Shown here one piece after another: positions 33,220-41,789 of a DNA stretch of 64,000 bases. The notes under the pieces were generated by a model. That model ran no database searches, was not told the DNA's origin, and saw only the letters and a list, made by a program, of their open reading frames with translations. The translations under genes and the position numbers were made by a program. Numbering within the stretch: the first letter of the stretch is position 1; every line of letters starts with the position of its first letter. The DNA comes from PCC-6802 sp943367755 (GTDB taxonomy: Bacteria; Cyanobacteriota; Cyanobacteriia; Pseudanabaenales; Pseudanabaenaceae): contig CALRKB020000002.1 of NCBI GenBank assembly GCA_943367755.1, positions 124,001 to 188,000 on the forward strand, given 5' to 3'.

Positions 33220-33597
33220 TTCAGACTTCTCCAAAATATAGTTTTACAGTAGGAAGCAAACGATCATTCGCTTCACTTCTTTTCCATACTTGAATATTTA
33301 ACTGAATAACTCAAGTAGTTGAGTCTTCTTTCTTATTCATAACTACAGTAGTTATGTTTTTGGAGTATATTTGAGATTTTAGTAGACATCTACAATAGTA
33401 GGTGGATAAGGGAAAAGATTACGGAAAAGCTAGTTTTTTTGAAGACTGCTTGGCTTGACAAGCTTTATAGATGGTAAAAATTTATACTTTATTGTGCAAG
33501 CTTTTTAACATAACTGCAGTTGTTATGTTTTTTGTAATTCCTCAAAGTGATTTACCATATCAATCGCGGCTTGAACGCGTTTCGGATGCCGAAATGG
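33220..33597 (-). other. Promoter region of the RiPP minus arm
   Basis: 378 bp without a gene, AT-rich, between the four-domain response regulator gene (ends 33598) and precursor C. It carries three related palindromic sites (listed separately). No -10/-35 pair stands out; TATATT near 33239 and TATGGA near 33290 are weak candidates. Confidence 0.5.
33305..33527. promoter_or_regulatory. Three related 19-bp palindromes, candidate operators
   Basis: CATAACTACAGTAGTTATG (33338-33356) is a perfect palindrome around one central base. CATAACTGCAGTTGTTATG (33509-33527) matches it at 17 of 19 bases. AATAACTCAAGTAGTTGAG (33305-33323) matches at 13 of 19 and contains ACTCAAGTAGTTGAGT. The first two sites are 33 bp apart start to start, about three helical turns. 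All lie 85-310 bp upstream of precursor C. The layout fits a dimeric regulator; which one is unknown. Confidence 0.6.
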
Positions 33598-35130
33598 CTA
33601 TCGCTTCAGGCAGTTGAGCACGCGAGCAATCAATTCCGATGCCACAATTGGCTTGGCCATATAGTCATCTGCGCCTGCTTCAAATACCCATTGCCGCGTT
33701 GAGCAATCTACATGGGCAGACAGAAACAGAATGGGTATATTACCCCAACGGGAATCCTGGCGTATCGTCCGACATAAATCAATGCCGCTGACTACTGGCA
33801 TATTGACATCGAGAATAATCAGATCGGGAGTTGACTGTTCCAGAACTTGCCAGAATTGCTGCGGATCTTCTAAAAGCGTCAGTTTAAAGCCTAATGGTTG
33901 CAGGATAGCCTCCAAAATTTCCAGTACTTGTGGCTCGTCGTCCACGATGAGTAAATTTGCTGTTGGAAGACTAGATCGCTGCACAGCATTAGAGATTGCA
34001 TCGATCGCATCGATCGCCAACGGTTGCGCTAATATCTCATCATTTTCTGAAATCGATAATGGCTCAGATCGAGACATACTCTGGCTCTGGCTAATTTCAC
34101 AGGTCATCAGTAGTTTTCCGAGCTGCGCGATCGCGCGATCGAGAGAGGCAATTTGTGGTTGACTCAAGACTTCAGGTTGCAGGAGCTGTTCGATCTGCCT
34201 GGCTAAATCGGCTGCTAGATCGAAGCCAAAACTGCCTAGCGCTCCAATTAAGGTATGTGCTTCGTGTAATGCCTGCTGCTGGAGTTCGGCGCTCAGCTCA
34301 TGCCTGTGTAAAGCTGCGACAGCGCATTCCAGTACTTGCACGCGATCGAGATACTTTGGCTTGCTCCGTTGCCAAATCATACCTAGTTCCACACCAGCAG
34401 GAGGAGTCAGGCTTGCTGTATCGTTTTGCTCCCTCATCCTATCCTCCCGATCTGATTCTCTCGCTTTCAGGCGATATCCTAAGCCATGCACTGTTTCAAT
34501 TAAATCGTTTAAATTGTTAGCTGCTCCTGCTTGCTTGAGTTTTTGGCGTAAGCTCTTGATATGTCCCCTAATCGTGCTGGCTGATGGTGAAGCTTCTAAC
34601 GACCAGAGCTTCTCTAATAAGGCATTCTGGCTAAATATGCGAGTGCGATTACGCAGGAAAAGCTCTAGTAAAGCATATTCCTTAGCCGTGAGATGCAGCA
34701 GTTGTCCGTCATAGGTTACTTCGCAGTTGTTGGGGTTAAGGCAAAGATTTCCCCAAGCGATCGCGGTTAGGAATTCGTCATGGGCTCGCCGCAAAAGCGC
34801 GCGTATGCGTGCTAATAGTTCTTCGAGATTGCAGGGTTTAACCATATAGTCATCTGCGCCTGCGTCCAGACCCGTAACCTTGAAATCTTGCGTAGTCAAA
34901 AATAGAATTGGCGGACTATTTTGCCGCGTGCGGATCCGCTTGCACAAGCTAATGCCATCGAGCTTTGGTAGCGTTACGTCCAATAAAATCAAGTCATAGG
35001 TAAATGCTTCGGCAAACTCCCACCCCATCTGGCCATCCGTTGCTAAATCGACCAGATAGTTCTGCTTTGCCAACACCTGCATCAGCATATCAGCGAAGCC
35101 TTCGTCATCGTCTACCAATAAAATTCGCAT
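33598..35130 (-). CDS. Four-domain response regulator: REC, OmpR-type DNA-binding, Hpt, REC
   Basis: A 510-residue protein. REC1 (1-118; 'LVDDDEG', 'DLILLDVTLP', 'YMVKPC'), OmpR/PhoB winged helix (about 128-225; 'LTAKEYALLELFLRNRTRIFS', 'STIRGHIKSLRQKLKQAG', 'VHGLGYRLKA'), an Hpt-like region (about 260-345; 'ALHEAHTLIGALGSFGFDLAA', with the phospho-His in HTLIGA) and REC2 (about 385-508; 'IVDDEPQ', 'DLIILDVNMP', 'YMAKPI'). One chain thus carries a complete relay from receiver to DNA-binding output. It lies immediately upstream of the RiPP minus arm on the same strand, making it a candidate regulator of it. Several cyanobacteria have similar hybrid regulators. Confidence 0.9.
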   Translation of the reverse strand: MRILLVDDDEGFADMLMQVLAKQNYLVDLATDGQMGWEFAEAFTYDLILLDVTLPKLDGISLCKRIRTRQNSPPILFLTTQDFKVTGLDAGADDYMVKPCNLEELLARIRALLRRAHDEFLTAIAWGNLCLNPNNCEVTYDGQLLHLTAKEYALLELFLRNRTRIFSQNALLEKLWSLEASPSASTIRGHIKSLRQKLKQAGAANNLNDLIETVHGLGYRLKARESDREDRMREQNDTASLTPPAGVELGMIWQRSKPKYLDRVQVLECAVAALHRHELSAELQQQALHEAHTLIGALGSFGFDLAADLARQIEQLLQPEVLSQPQIASLDRAIAQLGKLLMTCEISQSQSMSRSEPLSISENDEILAQPLAIDAIDAISNAVQRSSLPTANLLIVDDEPQVLEILEAILQPLGFKLTLLEDPQQFWQVLEQSTPDLIILDVNMPVVSGIDLCRTIRQDSRWGNIPILFLSAHVDCSTRQWVFEAGADDYMAKPIVASELIARVLNCLKR

Positions 35131-35258
35131 AATTGCTAACTACCCTTAATCGCCGAAACGATTACTTAGAATTGCAATCTGGCGATCGCTAAAGTTTTTG
35201 CAACACGCTTAAAACTTTACCTGCTCTACGATCATCATATCGTGTTGTCTATATGGCG

Positions 35259-36044
35259 TCACGACAATAGGCTTTCCACTACACCGCGTCGATATCGGCC
35301 ACCGCTACGCTTGTAGGATTTTGAGGGCAACCCCACCTGCTTCATCACGATACCTACTTCGCTCTCACAGCATCCCAGCAAGGCGGCTGCCCCGTCAGTA
35401 TTAATCCACTGGTGAGCAAACATATCCAATAGATCGTCATCGGCAGTATTGCGAATTTGCCTGAGTAATTGCTTCGCCAGCAACCAACAGGCCAGCGTAT
35501 CTGCCTCCGCCCGATGCGACTCTCCCACGTCAAAGTTGAAATTTCGAACTAAGGCTGGCAGTGATCGCGATCGCAACTCTGGCAGCAGTAATCTGGCTAG
35601 GGATAGGGTACAGAAGCGATCGCTAGGAGGGCGCGAGAATGCAATATCCAGATGAGTAAATTCTGACTGCAAAAAAGCATAGTCAAATGGCAAATTGTGA
35701 GCCGTGAGCACACCAGTTTGCAATAGGGGATGGCATTGCGGCCATACTTCGCGCGGTAGTGGGGCATCATCTACCATTGACTGAGAAATCCCAGTGAGGT
35801 TAGTAATCAGCCCTGGTACTGGCACTAGCGGATTAATTAAATAGGTAACTTGCGATCGGATGCCATCGGTAAGGCTGGCAGTCAAGACAGATACCTCGAT
35901 GACACGGCAAGAATCTGTCGTGCAGCCTGTAGTTTCCACATCCACAATTGTGAGGGGTTGCTCGCAAATATATCGATAGTAGGTCAATAAATCGTGCGAT
36001 CGCAGGGATTGCTGACTTAAGCAGTTAAGCATAATATTTTCCAT
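35259..36044 (-). CDS. DnaQ-type 3'-5' exonuclease (PolC/epsilon-like)
   Basis: A 261-residue DEDDh exonuclease. ExoI motif 'TIVDVETTGCTTDSCRVIEV' (Asp, Glu), ExoII 'LTAHNLPFDYAFL' (Asp) and ExoIII 'GESHRAEADTLACWLL' (His, Asp) are complete. The C-terminal part (about 200-261) is extra and ends in a basic 'KSYKRSGGRYRRG'. Start ATG 36044 has GGGGG 7 nt upstream. It lies 11 bp after the RecB-like nuclease gene on the same strand and is probably co-transcribed with it, forming a DNA-processing pair. Proofreading versus repair or RNA processing cannot be told apart here. Confidence 0.85.
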   Translation of the reverse strand: MENIMLNCLSQQSLRSHDLLTYYRYICEQPLTIVDVETTGCTTDSCRVIEVSVLTASLTDGIRSQVTYLINPLVPVPGLITNLTGISQSMVDDAPLPREVWPQCHPLLQTGVLTAHNLPFDYAFLQSEFTHLDIAFSRPPSDRFCTLSLARLLLPELRSRSLPALVRNFNFDVGESHRAEADTLACWLLAKQLLRQIRNTADDDLLDMFAHQWINTDGAAALLGCCESEVGIVMKQVGLPSKSYKRSGGRYRRGVVESLLS

Positions 36045-36055
36045 AGTATTTCCCC

Positions 36056-36850
36056 CTATAGCCCCAAGGTTAACTGCAACTGCTGTCTTGGTTTAACATC
36101 ATCTGGCAATGGATCGGGATTTTCTCGCACAGCCCCACAATAACGGGCATAGGAACAACGGGTACACTGATCTCCTGTTTTTGGCTGCCATGCGCAATCC
36201 TGGCGCAACTGTACAGCTAGCTCACCGATCATGGCTTCTACCCTTATCCTTTGCGCTGGTGTAGCAGCATAGGTGATCTTTTCACCTGTACGTAGAAATA
36301 TCAAACTGAGTTGCTTTAAGCTTTGCTGGTAGCGCTGCTCCAGTGCCAAATAGTAAAGACCCATCTGTAAATCTAATTCAATTGGATTGGGTAATTTAGT
36401 TTCCTTTGTCGATTTGTAATCAATCAGTTCCAGCCCTTCCTCCAGGCGATCCAGGCGATCGTAGCGACCGGTGAGCGCAAATTCCAAATTATCGACCAAG
36501 AGTAAGCCTTGAATTTTACCCTCGACGGCAATGGGTGGGGCGATCGCTGTCTGGGTGGCAATATGGCTGTGGTAGTAGGTAGTCAAAATAGATTGCCCTT
36601 CGTGAATTTGCGCATCGGATAGACCCTTACTATTTTCTGTCCAGCAAAAATCAACCCACTCTAGATCGGGGATGGGATGGCGATAATGCCAATCGCGGTA
36701 AATTTGCGCTAATGCTTGGTGCAATGCTGTCCCCAATGCTGCCGAGCCAAAAAATGATGCACTCTTTATGCCCATTTCATACCTGAAATTATAAGATTGA
36801 GGGCAACGGCTGTAGGTTTGGAGCTTGGAAGCAGACAGAAAATACGTCAT
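36056..36850 (-). CDS. PD-(D/E)XK nuclease, RecB/Cas4-like with Cys cluster
   Basis: A 264-residue nuclease-fold protein. N-terminal 'SASKLQTYSRCPQSYNFRY', nuclease core 'FALTGRYDRLDRLEEGLELIDYKSTKE' (D...D-Y-K motif, about 130-155), 'LQMGLYYLALEQRY', and C-terminal 'CTRCSYARYCG', which with Cys17 would hold a 4Fe-4S cluster as in AddB/Cas4/RecB-like nucleases. No cas genes or CRISPR repeats are nearby, so a housekeeping DNA-repair role is likely. It precedes the exonuclease gene by 11 bp on the minus strand. Confidence 0.85.
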   Translation of the reverse strand: MTYFLSASKLQTYSRCPQSYNFRYEMGIKSASFFGSAALGTALHQALAQIYRDWHYRHPIPDLEWVDFCWTENSKGLSDAQIHEGQSILTTYYHSHIATQTAIAPPIAVEGKIQGLLLVDNLEFALTGRYDRLDRLEEGLELIDYKSTKETKLPNPIELDLQMGLYYLALEQRYQQSLKQLSLIFLRTGEKITYAATPAQRIRVEAMIGELAVQLRQDCAWQPKTGDQCTRCSYARYCGAVRENPDPLPDDVKPRQQLQLTLGL

Positions 36851-37050
36851 AAGCTTGTATTTGCGTCAGTTGAGCGCTTTTATAACCAGCATTGTAGCTG
36901 AGTTCTTTAGGGGCGATCGCACCTTTTCCACGCCGCAAATAGTCGGAATTTCCCAAATAATCTATATCATTTGTGTAGAATGCTTGACTCAGAGCGAAAT
37001 TGCGGTAACATTACACCCATGAAACCTATATAAAGAGTGCAATCAACTCT

Positions 37051-37371
37051 ATGAACAAAGGCGAACTAGTCGATGCCATTTCTGGAAAAGCATCAGTCAC
37101 AAAAAAAGACATCGAAGCTGTTCTCACGGCAACCCTTGAGGTAATTGTGGATGCAGTTTCATCTGGAGACAGAGTAACCCTGGTTGGTTTCGGATCGTTT
37201 GAATCTCGCGATCGCCAGGCACGGGAAGGCCGCAACCCCAAAACTGGCGAAGTGATGACCATCCCAGCCACCAAGGTGCCTGCATTCTCTGCTGGTAAAC
37301 AGTTTAAAGAAAAAGTAGCACCTCCCAAAGCAGAAGCCAAAAGCCCCGCCAAGAAAGGCAAGGGCAAATAA
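37051..37371 (+). CDS. hup: HU-family DNA-binding protein with Lys/Ala/Pro tail
   Basis: A 106-residue histone-like protein that bends and compacts DNA as a dimer. Canonical HU body ('MNKGELVDAISGKASVTKKD', 'VTLVGFGSFESRDRQAREGR', 'NPKTGEVMTIPATKVPAFSA', 'GKQFKEKV'), with the DNA-wedging Pro in 'NPKTG'. HU is normally about 90 residues; here a further 15-residue tail 'PKAEAKSPAKKGKGK' resembles histone H1-like tails and should add nonspecific DNA affinity. An intrinsic terminator follows. The gene is monocistronic and divergent from the RecB-like gene. Confidence 0.93.
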   Translation: MNKGELVDAISGKASVTKKDIEAVLTATLEVIVDAVSSGDRVTLVGFGSFESRDRQAREGRNPKTGEVMTIPATKVPAFSAGKQFKEKVAPPKAEAKSPAKKGKGK

Positions 37372-37397
37372 AAGCTCCACTTCCACTGATGAAATAG

Positions 37398-37427
37398 CCC
37401 CTGAAGTTATTTCAGGGGATTATTTTT
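37398..37427 (+). terminator. Rho-independent terminator of hup
   Basis: CCCCTGAA (37398-37405) and TTCAGGGG (37411-37418) form a perfect 8-bp stem with a 5-nt loop, followed by ATTATTTTT. It lies 27 bp after the HU stop codon. Confidence 0.85.
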
Positions 37428-37561
37428 GGGAATCCATACAATTTTGTTTTGAACGAGTATCGGAAATTCGTTCATTTGTTGTGCCAATTTCAATTGAATA
37501 AGCAACAGATCGAGATTTTAGTTCCGCGCTGAGCACAGCTCTTGTGAAAAAGGGATCGCAT

Positions 37562-38440
37562 TTAAGGCGCAAACATCCCAATTCCCCGCAGTAAGTCTAA
37601 AAACGCAAACACAGCTGGCGATTGGAGTACGCTGGAGAGGATAGCTGCACCAATCAATCGTTCGAGTGGAACGGGTAAAGATCGCACCTGAACACTTTCT
37701 GGGATGGGAAGGGCGGCTAATCGCGGTAGAATTGCGGCACCAAGTCCTTGAGACACCATACTCACGATCGTCGAATCTTCTTTAATTTCATAAGCCACTT
37801 TGAAAGATTTCCCCCATTTTGCCCAATGGTTTCTTACTGCCGAGGTGCATTCAGCATAGTTATACAGAATGAATGAGTAGCGAGATAGGTCATCCCAGGT
37901 TAATAGATCGGGAGCCGATCTGCTAGAAGGCGGTAGCAGAACCACAAACTCATCTCTAGCAATTTCCCAGGAATCCAGTTCCTCCGAGGATCGCGGCAAC
38001 GGCACTAGCCCAATATCTACCTGTCCTTCCAAGAGAGCTTGTTCGATGCCAGTGGGATCTTTTTCTGTAAGCGTAATTTCAACACTAGGAAACTGCTGGC
38101 GAAATTTAGCAATCAGGGGTGGGAGCAGGTGCGTTGCCGCACTCCGAAATGAGGCTATTCGAACTCGCCCTCCATGCAAACTTTTCTCCAGATCGATCTC
38201 ATAGTCAATACTCTCGCGGGCTTGCAGGATGTGACGGGCATGAACCAGAATGCGCTCTCCGATCGGAGTTGGATGCGCGCCAAAGCGTCCCCTGGCTAGT
38301 AGAGAAACGCGTAACTCATCCTCTAGAGAGGCGATCGCTCGGCTGACTGCAGATTGGGAGATGTCTAACTTAAGTGCAGCCAGTGAAAAACTGCCATGCT
38401 CCACTACCGCTAAGAAGATCTGTAAATGCAAAATGTTCAT
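37562..38440 (-). CDS. LysR-family transcriptional regulator
   Basis: A 292-residue regulator. N-terminal HTH ('MNILHLQIFLAVVEHGSFSL', 'AALKLDISQSAVSRAIASLE') and a two-lobe effector domain ('RVRIASFRSAATHLLPPLIA', 'FPSVEITLTEKDP', 'VDIGLVPLPR', 'SMVSQGLGAAILPRLAALP'). It is divergent from the cupin-like gene at 38618 across 177 bp, the classic arrangement in which a LysR protein regulates its neighbour and itself. The effector is unknown. Confidence 0.9.
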   Translation of the reverse strand: MNILHLQIFLAVVEHGSFSLAALKLDISQSAVSRAIASLEDELRVSLLARGRFGAHPTPIGERILVHARHILQARESIDYEIDLEKSLHGGRVRIASFRSAATHLLPPLIAKFRQQFPSVEITLTEKDPTGIEQALLEGQVDIGLVPLPRSSEELDSWEIARDEFVVLLPPSSRSAPDLLTWDDLSRYSFILYNYAECTSAVRNHWAKWGKSFKVAYEIKEDSTIVSMVSQGLGAAILPRLAALPIPESVQVRSLPVPLERLIGAAILSSVLQSPAVFAFLDLLRGIGMFAP

Positions 38441-38617
38441 TTAGTTAATCTATTCACTTTCTGCATAGATGTGAACCGCTCTTAGTCTTGTTTACTAGAA
38501 GGCATATAGGGTAGGATTAGGCTCGCAAAAGTTAAGTTGTGTAAAGTTTATCTTTACTTAATTTAAAGTTGCATCACACCAAAATTTGAAATTGACCGAT
38601 AACCTACATCGAGCCAT

Positions 38618-39109
38618 ATGTTTGAGTTGATACCTTACCATAAGTTTCGAGATACCCCTAAAGTCCGTTTTTTTGATATTACGATTTCTAGTTCTAATGC
38701 CCGCGATCTCGTCTTCCACGATGGGCCTGCTATCAGCCCTAACAACACTGCTGAGAGCTGTTGGCAGTTCTATCTGCATCCGCACCAGGAAGATAATCTT
38801 TTAGCTTTATCTGGGGGGCGTACGTTCTATCTGGTCAACTTTAAGTGGGAGTATCCCTTCCATATGGTACGTCTGGAAGCAGGCGGCGATATTTTGCGGA
38901 TACCTCCCGGCACTTTTCATCGCTCGGTTTCCGATCCACAGGGTTCCCTAGTCTTAAATCAAGCTGTTCGTGCCGCAAATGCAACTGTCGAACACGAGTT
39001 TCGCGTCTACAACAGTGGTGAAATTCCCAGTCTTTTTAAGGTTACTTCCCAATCCGCACCGCCGCCGCAAATGCATGGATTTGACAGAATCGATCTGCGC
39101 GTTGCTTGA
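38618..39109 (+). CDS. Cupin-like protein of unknown function
   Basis: A 163-residue protein with a single cupin-like beta-barrel: 'SCWQFYLHPHQEDNLLALSG' supplies an H-x-H-x(2)-D type metal site, and 'GGDILRIPPGTFHRSVSDPQ' gives the G-x-x-x-x-P-x-G-x-x-H second motif. No signal peptide. Several sugar isomerase and dioxygenase families share this fold, so the reaction is open. Divergent from a LysR gene, which probably controls it. Confidence 0.65.
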   Translation: MFELIPYHKFRDTPKVRFFDITISSSNARDLVFHDGPAISPNNTAESCWQFYLHPHQEDNLLALSGGRTFYLVNFKWEYPFHMVRLEAGGDILRIPPGTFHRSVSDPQGSLVLNQAVRAANATVEHEFRVYNSGEIPSLFKVTSQSAPPPQMHGFDRIDLRVA

Positions 39110-39187
39110 ACTGGATAGTGGGAGATCGAGACATCCCATTATCCAAAGTTTGCATACGCACTAGGATGATGGAATCCTCAGCGATCG

Positions 39188-39775
39188 CTAAATTGATTGC
39201 CCAATGTCGAAGCGACTGATGCCGTAGCTCTTCTCGATGAGAAGGGCCACAGTCCCATCACAGAATGGCAATGTCTTACCTGCGGCAATCTGTTTCAGAT
39301 CCCACAGTTGTCTGATTTCAGCTTCCATGGCAGCTACTTCGTCCCCGCGTCCTTCATCCTCCAACCTTTGACGCTCGTTTTCGAGGTATCGCTCCAAGCT
39401 ATCTGGACGAAACAACGTGGCTTCCCAATCCTCAGGTTCTCCTTCTACACATACCCAACCAGAATTCCACTCATCATCGGGCAGAGTAAACCACACCAAT
39501 TTTCGCAACAGCCTGCCGTCACTGGCGTGCTCATAAACAAACCAATCGACGGAGGTGTCCCCATAGACAAAAAATATTTCTCCCAATTGACCCGATTTAG
39601 CTTCCGTGAGGGACTCTTCCCCGAACAATACCTCGTCATCAGGGAGTTCGTCATCGGGCTGAAAAGCGCAGAGCAGCCAGGGGGAATCTGGCAGAGGTTC
39701 AACCCTCTTGCCAAACACCGTCCGAGCATTCTCGATCGCTTCGTTACGAACAAAATAAGCAGAGTAGGATTTCAT
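39188..39775 (-). CDS. Conserved-looking acidic protein of unknown function
   Basis: A 195-residue soluble protein, strongly acidic ('FQPDDELPDDEVLFGEESL', 'WFTLPDDEWNSGW', 'EGEPEDWEATLF', 'LENERQRLEDEGRGDEVAAM'). No motif or family recognised. Charged, Trp-containing strands in the middle and a long helical C-terminal part suggest a folded single domain. It stands alone between the cupin gene (convergent) and the first porin (same strand), with a strong stem-loop upstream at 39823-39856. Confidence 0.6.
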   Translation of the reverse strand: MKSYSAYFVRNEAIENARTVFGKRVEPLPDSPWLLCAFQPDDELPDDEVLFGEESLTEAKSGQLGEIFFVYGDTSVDWFVYEHASDGRLLRKLVWFTLPDDEWNSGWVCVEGEPEDWEATLFRPDSLERYLENERQRLEDEGRGDEVAAMEAEIRQLWDLKQIAAGKTLPFCDGTVALLIEKSYGISRFDIGQSI

Positions 39776-39822
39776 ACTTCACCTTCCCTAGACTTTAAAG
39801 ATTTGAGCGGGTTGGAGACCGT

Positions 39823-39856
39823 CCAATTATAAGCCGCAGATTTGCGGCCTAATTGG
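39823..39856 (-). terminator. Stem-loop downstream of porin 1
   Basis: CCAATTA / TAATTGG outer arms (39823-39829, 39850-39856) enclose GCCGCA / TGCGGC inner arms (39833-39838, 39843-39848). It lies about 80 bp past the porin 1 stop. No clear U-run, so it may be a transcript end or stabilising structure, or the 5' leader of the next minus gene. Confidence 0.45.
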
Positions 39857-39933
39857 GATAGGGAGAATCCTAATATCCGACCACAACAGCCCCCTAAGAT
39901 CCGCCCATCTAAGGCTACCGAAAATTAGACAAT

Positions 39934-41670
39934 TTAGAAACTAAACACCGTCCGCAATGTCCCAACTGTGACAGTGCCATTCGCACTATTGTTATTGGGA
40001 TTAAAGATGAATTGCAGATCGGGAGTGATTCTGATGTTGTCGGTGATTGGGAAGTTATAGAACAACTCCACATTGGTTTGAGAACTGTTACCCACGGTGC
40101 TGGCAATAAATGGCTGACCCACTGCGATCGCCGCTAAAGCACCTGGCTTAAATAAATCGGGGAAGGCCAAACCAAACATCCAGGTCTGGGGGCTGATGCT
40201 GGTTGAAGTAGCATTAGCATTGACGAAATTACGCAGTGCGGGGTTAGCATTTGCAGCTACGCCGTTACGACTGTCGATACTACCAAAACCATAACGGCCA
40301 AACAGGGCTGCACCTTTGGCGAACGCCCATTCCACATTAACGCCACCGGTATTTATAGTGAGATTGCTAATCGAAGCATTGGTATATTGCAGGCGAATCG
40401 CAAATGGCCCTTTCTTATCACCGTCTTTAGGCGCAAACTCTAACTCAACCGTGCCTTGATAGGGATCGCCAAACAAGCCGCGATTAGTGTTAATACCACC
40501 TGTCGTAACTACAGAGTTAATCGCCGATCTATTCAGGCCAGATGAAGCATCGGAGGCATTCGCAGCTAAGTAGACAGCACGGACGCTAAATGCACCATTA
40601 CCAGGATTCCAGTCGATCGCCGCACCAGCGCCACCTGTTTGAGGATTAACCAGGACTGTGAGCGGGTTATTGATAAAGAATGTGGATGAGAAATCGACTG
40701 CTTCGTTGTTGGCAAAGCTGTTCATGTCAACGTGGTCGTAGACATGCATCACAGGCCCCAAGGATACCTTAAAGTCTTGTCCGAGTTTGAAGTCGTAGCG
40801 TAACTTTGCCAGAGTAAAGTTGCTGCTTGCACCAGCATAATCAAGACCAAATGTATCAAAACCAAGGTTACCGACATCACCAGCCGGCACGTTACCCAAA
40901 ATATTGCCTGTGGTACTGCCACCATTACCCGCTTCTAATCGCGTAATCAGTAGATCGTTGCCAGTAAAGCTGGTATTAAAGTTGAGGCGAATTCTGGAGT
41001 TAAAAGTGGTATTGACATTTCCCGATGGGATGGCAAACGCACCATTCCCATCCGCCCCTGGCACAGCTCCAACGTTAGAGCTAAAAAAACGTCCGCCACC
41101 GCCACCGCCACCGGTAACCGCGAAGATAGCCTCGCCAGTTAGTTTCGTTGTTGTGGAAAACTGTTGAGCTTCTAGTTGAGCTGTTTTATTTTCTAGGGCA
41201 TCAACGCGCCCTTTTATTGCCGCTAATTCTGCTGCAAACTCTTCTTGCAGCTTTTGCACGGCGGCGAAATCTTCTTTGCTGACTTTATCTGCTAGTCCAG
41301 CCGTGAGAATTTCGTTAATCTTATCCAAACAAGCATTCAAACCTGCGGCAAACTCAAAGCGACTGAGGGAACGTTGGCCGCGAAATGTGCGATCGGGATA
41401 ACCTGCGATACATCCATAACGTTCTACCAGGGATTGTAATGCGGTAAAGGCCCAATCAGTAGGCTTCACATCGCTTAATTGAGAAACCGAAGTTACATTT
41501 TGGGCTACGGCATTGTTCTCTTCATTCACCATCTGCGAAACCTGATTTACTGTATCGCTTGATGGATCGGTAGCAGTTGTAGTTTCAGCTAAAACGGGAC
41601 AACCAGCAAACAGGCTGGCCGTTGCTAAAACGCTTATACAACCAGCCATTCCGAGGCTATAATTTCTCAT
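39934..41670 (-). CDS. SLH-domain OprB-type outer-membrane porin (Som-like), copy 1
   Basis: A 578-residue porin. Start ATG 41670 has GGAG 7 nt upstream; the GTG five codons earlier lies in the SD. Signal peptide ('GMAGCISVLATASLFAGCPV LAE' region, about 1-29), SLH domain (about 60-120, 'LSDVKPTDWAFTALQSLVER', 'YGCIAGYPDRTFRGQRSLSR'), coiled coil (about 130-175) and a C-terminal OprB barrel ending in 'LRTVFSF' with terminal Phe, as expected for BAM insertion. The SLH domain anchors to the cell wall; the pore passes small solutes, and related cyanobacterial porins transport inorganic ions including iron. It is paralogous to the next gene and has extra Gly-rich and Asn-rich loops. The leader matches the sRNA Yfr1. 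Confidence 0.92.
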   Translation of the reverse strand: MRNYSLGMAGCISVLATASLFAGCPVLAETTTATDPSSDTVNQVSQMVNEENNAVAQNVTSVSQLSDVKPTDWAFTALQSLVERYGCIAGYPDRTFRGQRSLSRFEFAAGLNACLDKINEILTAGLADKVSKEDFAAVQKLQEEFAAELAAIKGRVDALENKTAQLEAQQFSTTTKLTGEAIFAVTGGGGGGGRFFSSNVGAVPGADGNGAFAIPSGNVNTTFNSRIRLNFNTSFTGNDLLITRLEAGNGGSTTGNILGNVPAGDVGNLGFDTFGLDYAGASSNFTLAKLRYDFKLGQDFKVSLGPVMHVYDHVDMNSFANNEAVDFSSTFFINNPLTVLVNPQTGGAGAAIDWNPGNGAFSVRAVYLAANASDASSGLNRSAINSVVTTGGINTNRGLFGDPYQGTVELEFAPKDGDKKGPFAIRLQYTNASISNLTINTGGVNVEWAFAKGAALFGRYGFGSIDSRNGVAANANPALRNFVNANATSTSISPQTWMFGLAFPDLFKPGALAAIAVGQPFIASTVGNSSQTNVELFYNFPITDNIRITPDLQFIFNPNNNSANGTVTVGTLRTVFSF

Positions 41671-41676
41671 CTTTTT

Positions 41677-41686
41677 ACTCCTCACA
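41677..41686 (-). promoter_or_regulatory. Porin 1 SD region complementary to Yfr1 sRNA core
   Basis: The mRNA reads TGTGAGGAGT just before the start codon. This pairs perfectly over 10 nt with ACUCCUCACA, the start of the conserved Yfr1 core. In Prochlorococcus Yfr1 is known to repress som porin mRNAs by such pairing. The SD lies inside the match. Confidence 0.5.
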
Positions 41687-41789
41687 AGAGTTTATTTGGA
41701 TAATCCTTGCATTTCTGAAGAACATTCTATCACCGAACAAATACTCATTAACGTTGAGTTAAGAGTATTTATACTCAATGCTTTATTGC

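Noticed and set aside
36056..36850. Cas4-like nuclease as evidence of a CRISPR system
   Set aside because: No cas genes or repeat-spacer arrays anywhere in the window; the fold is shared with repair nucleases.
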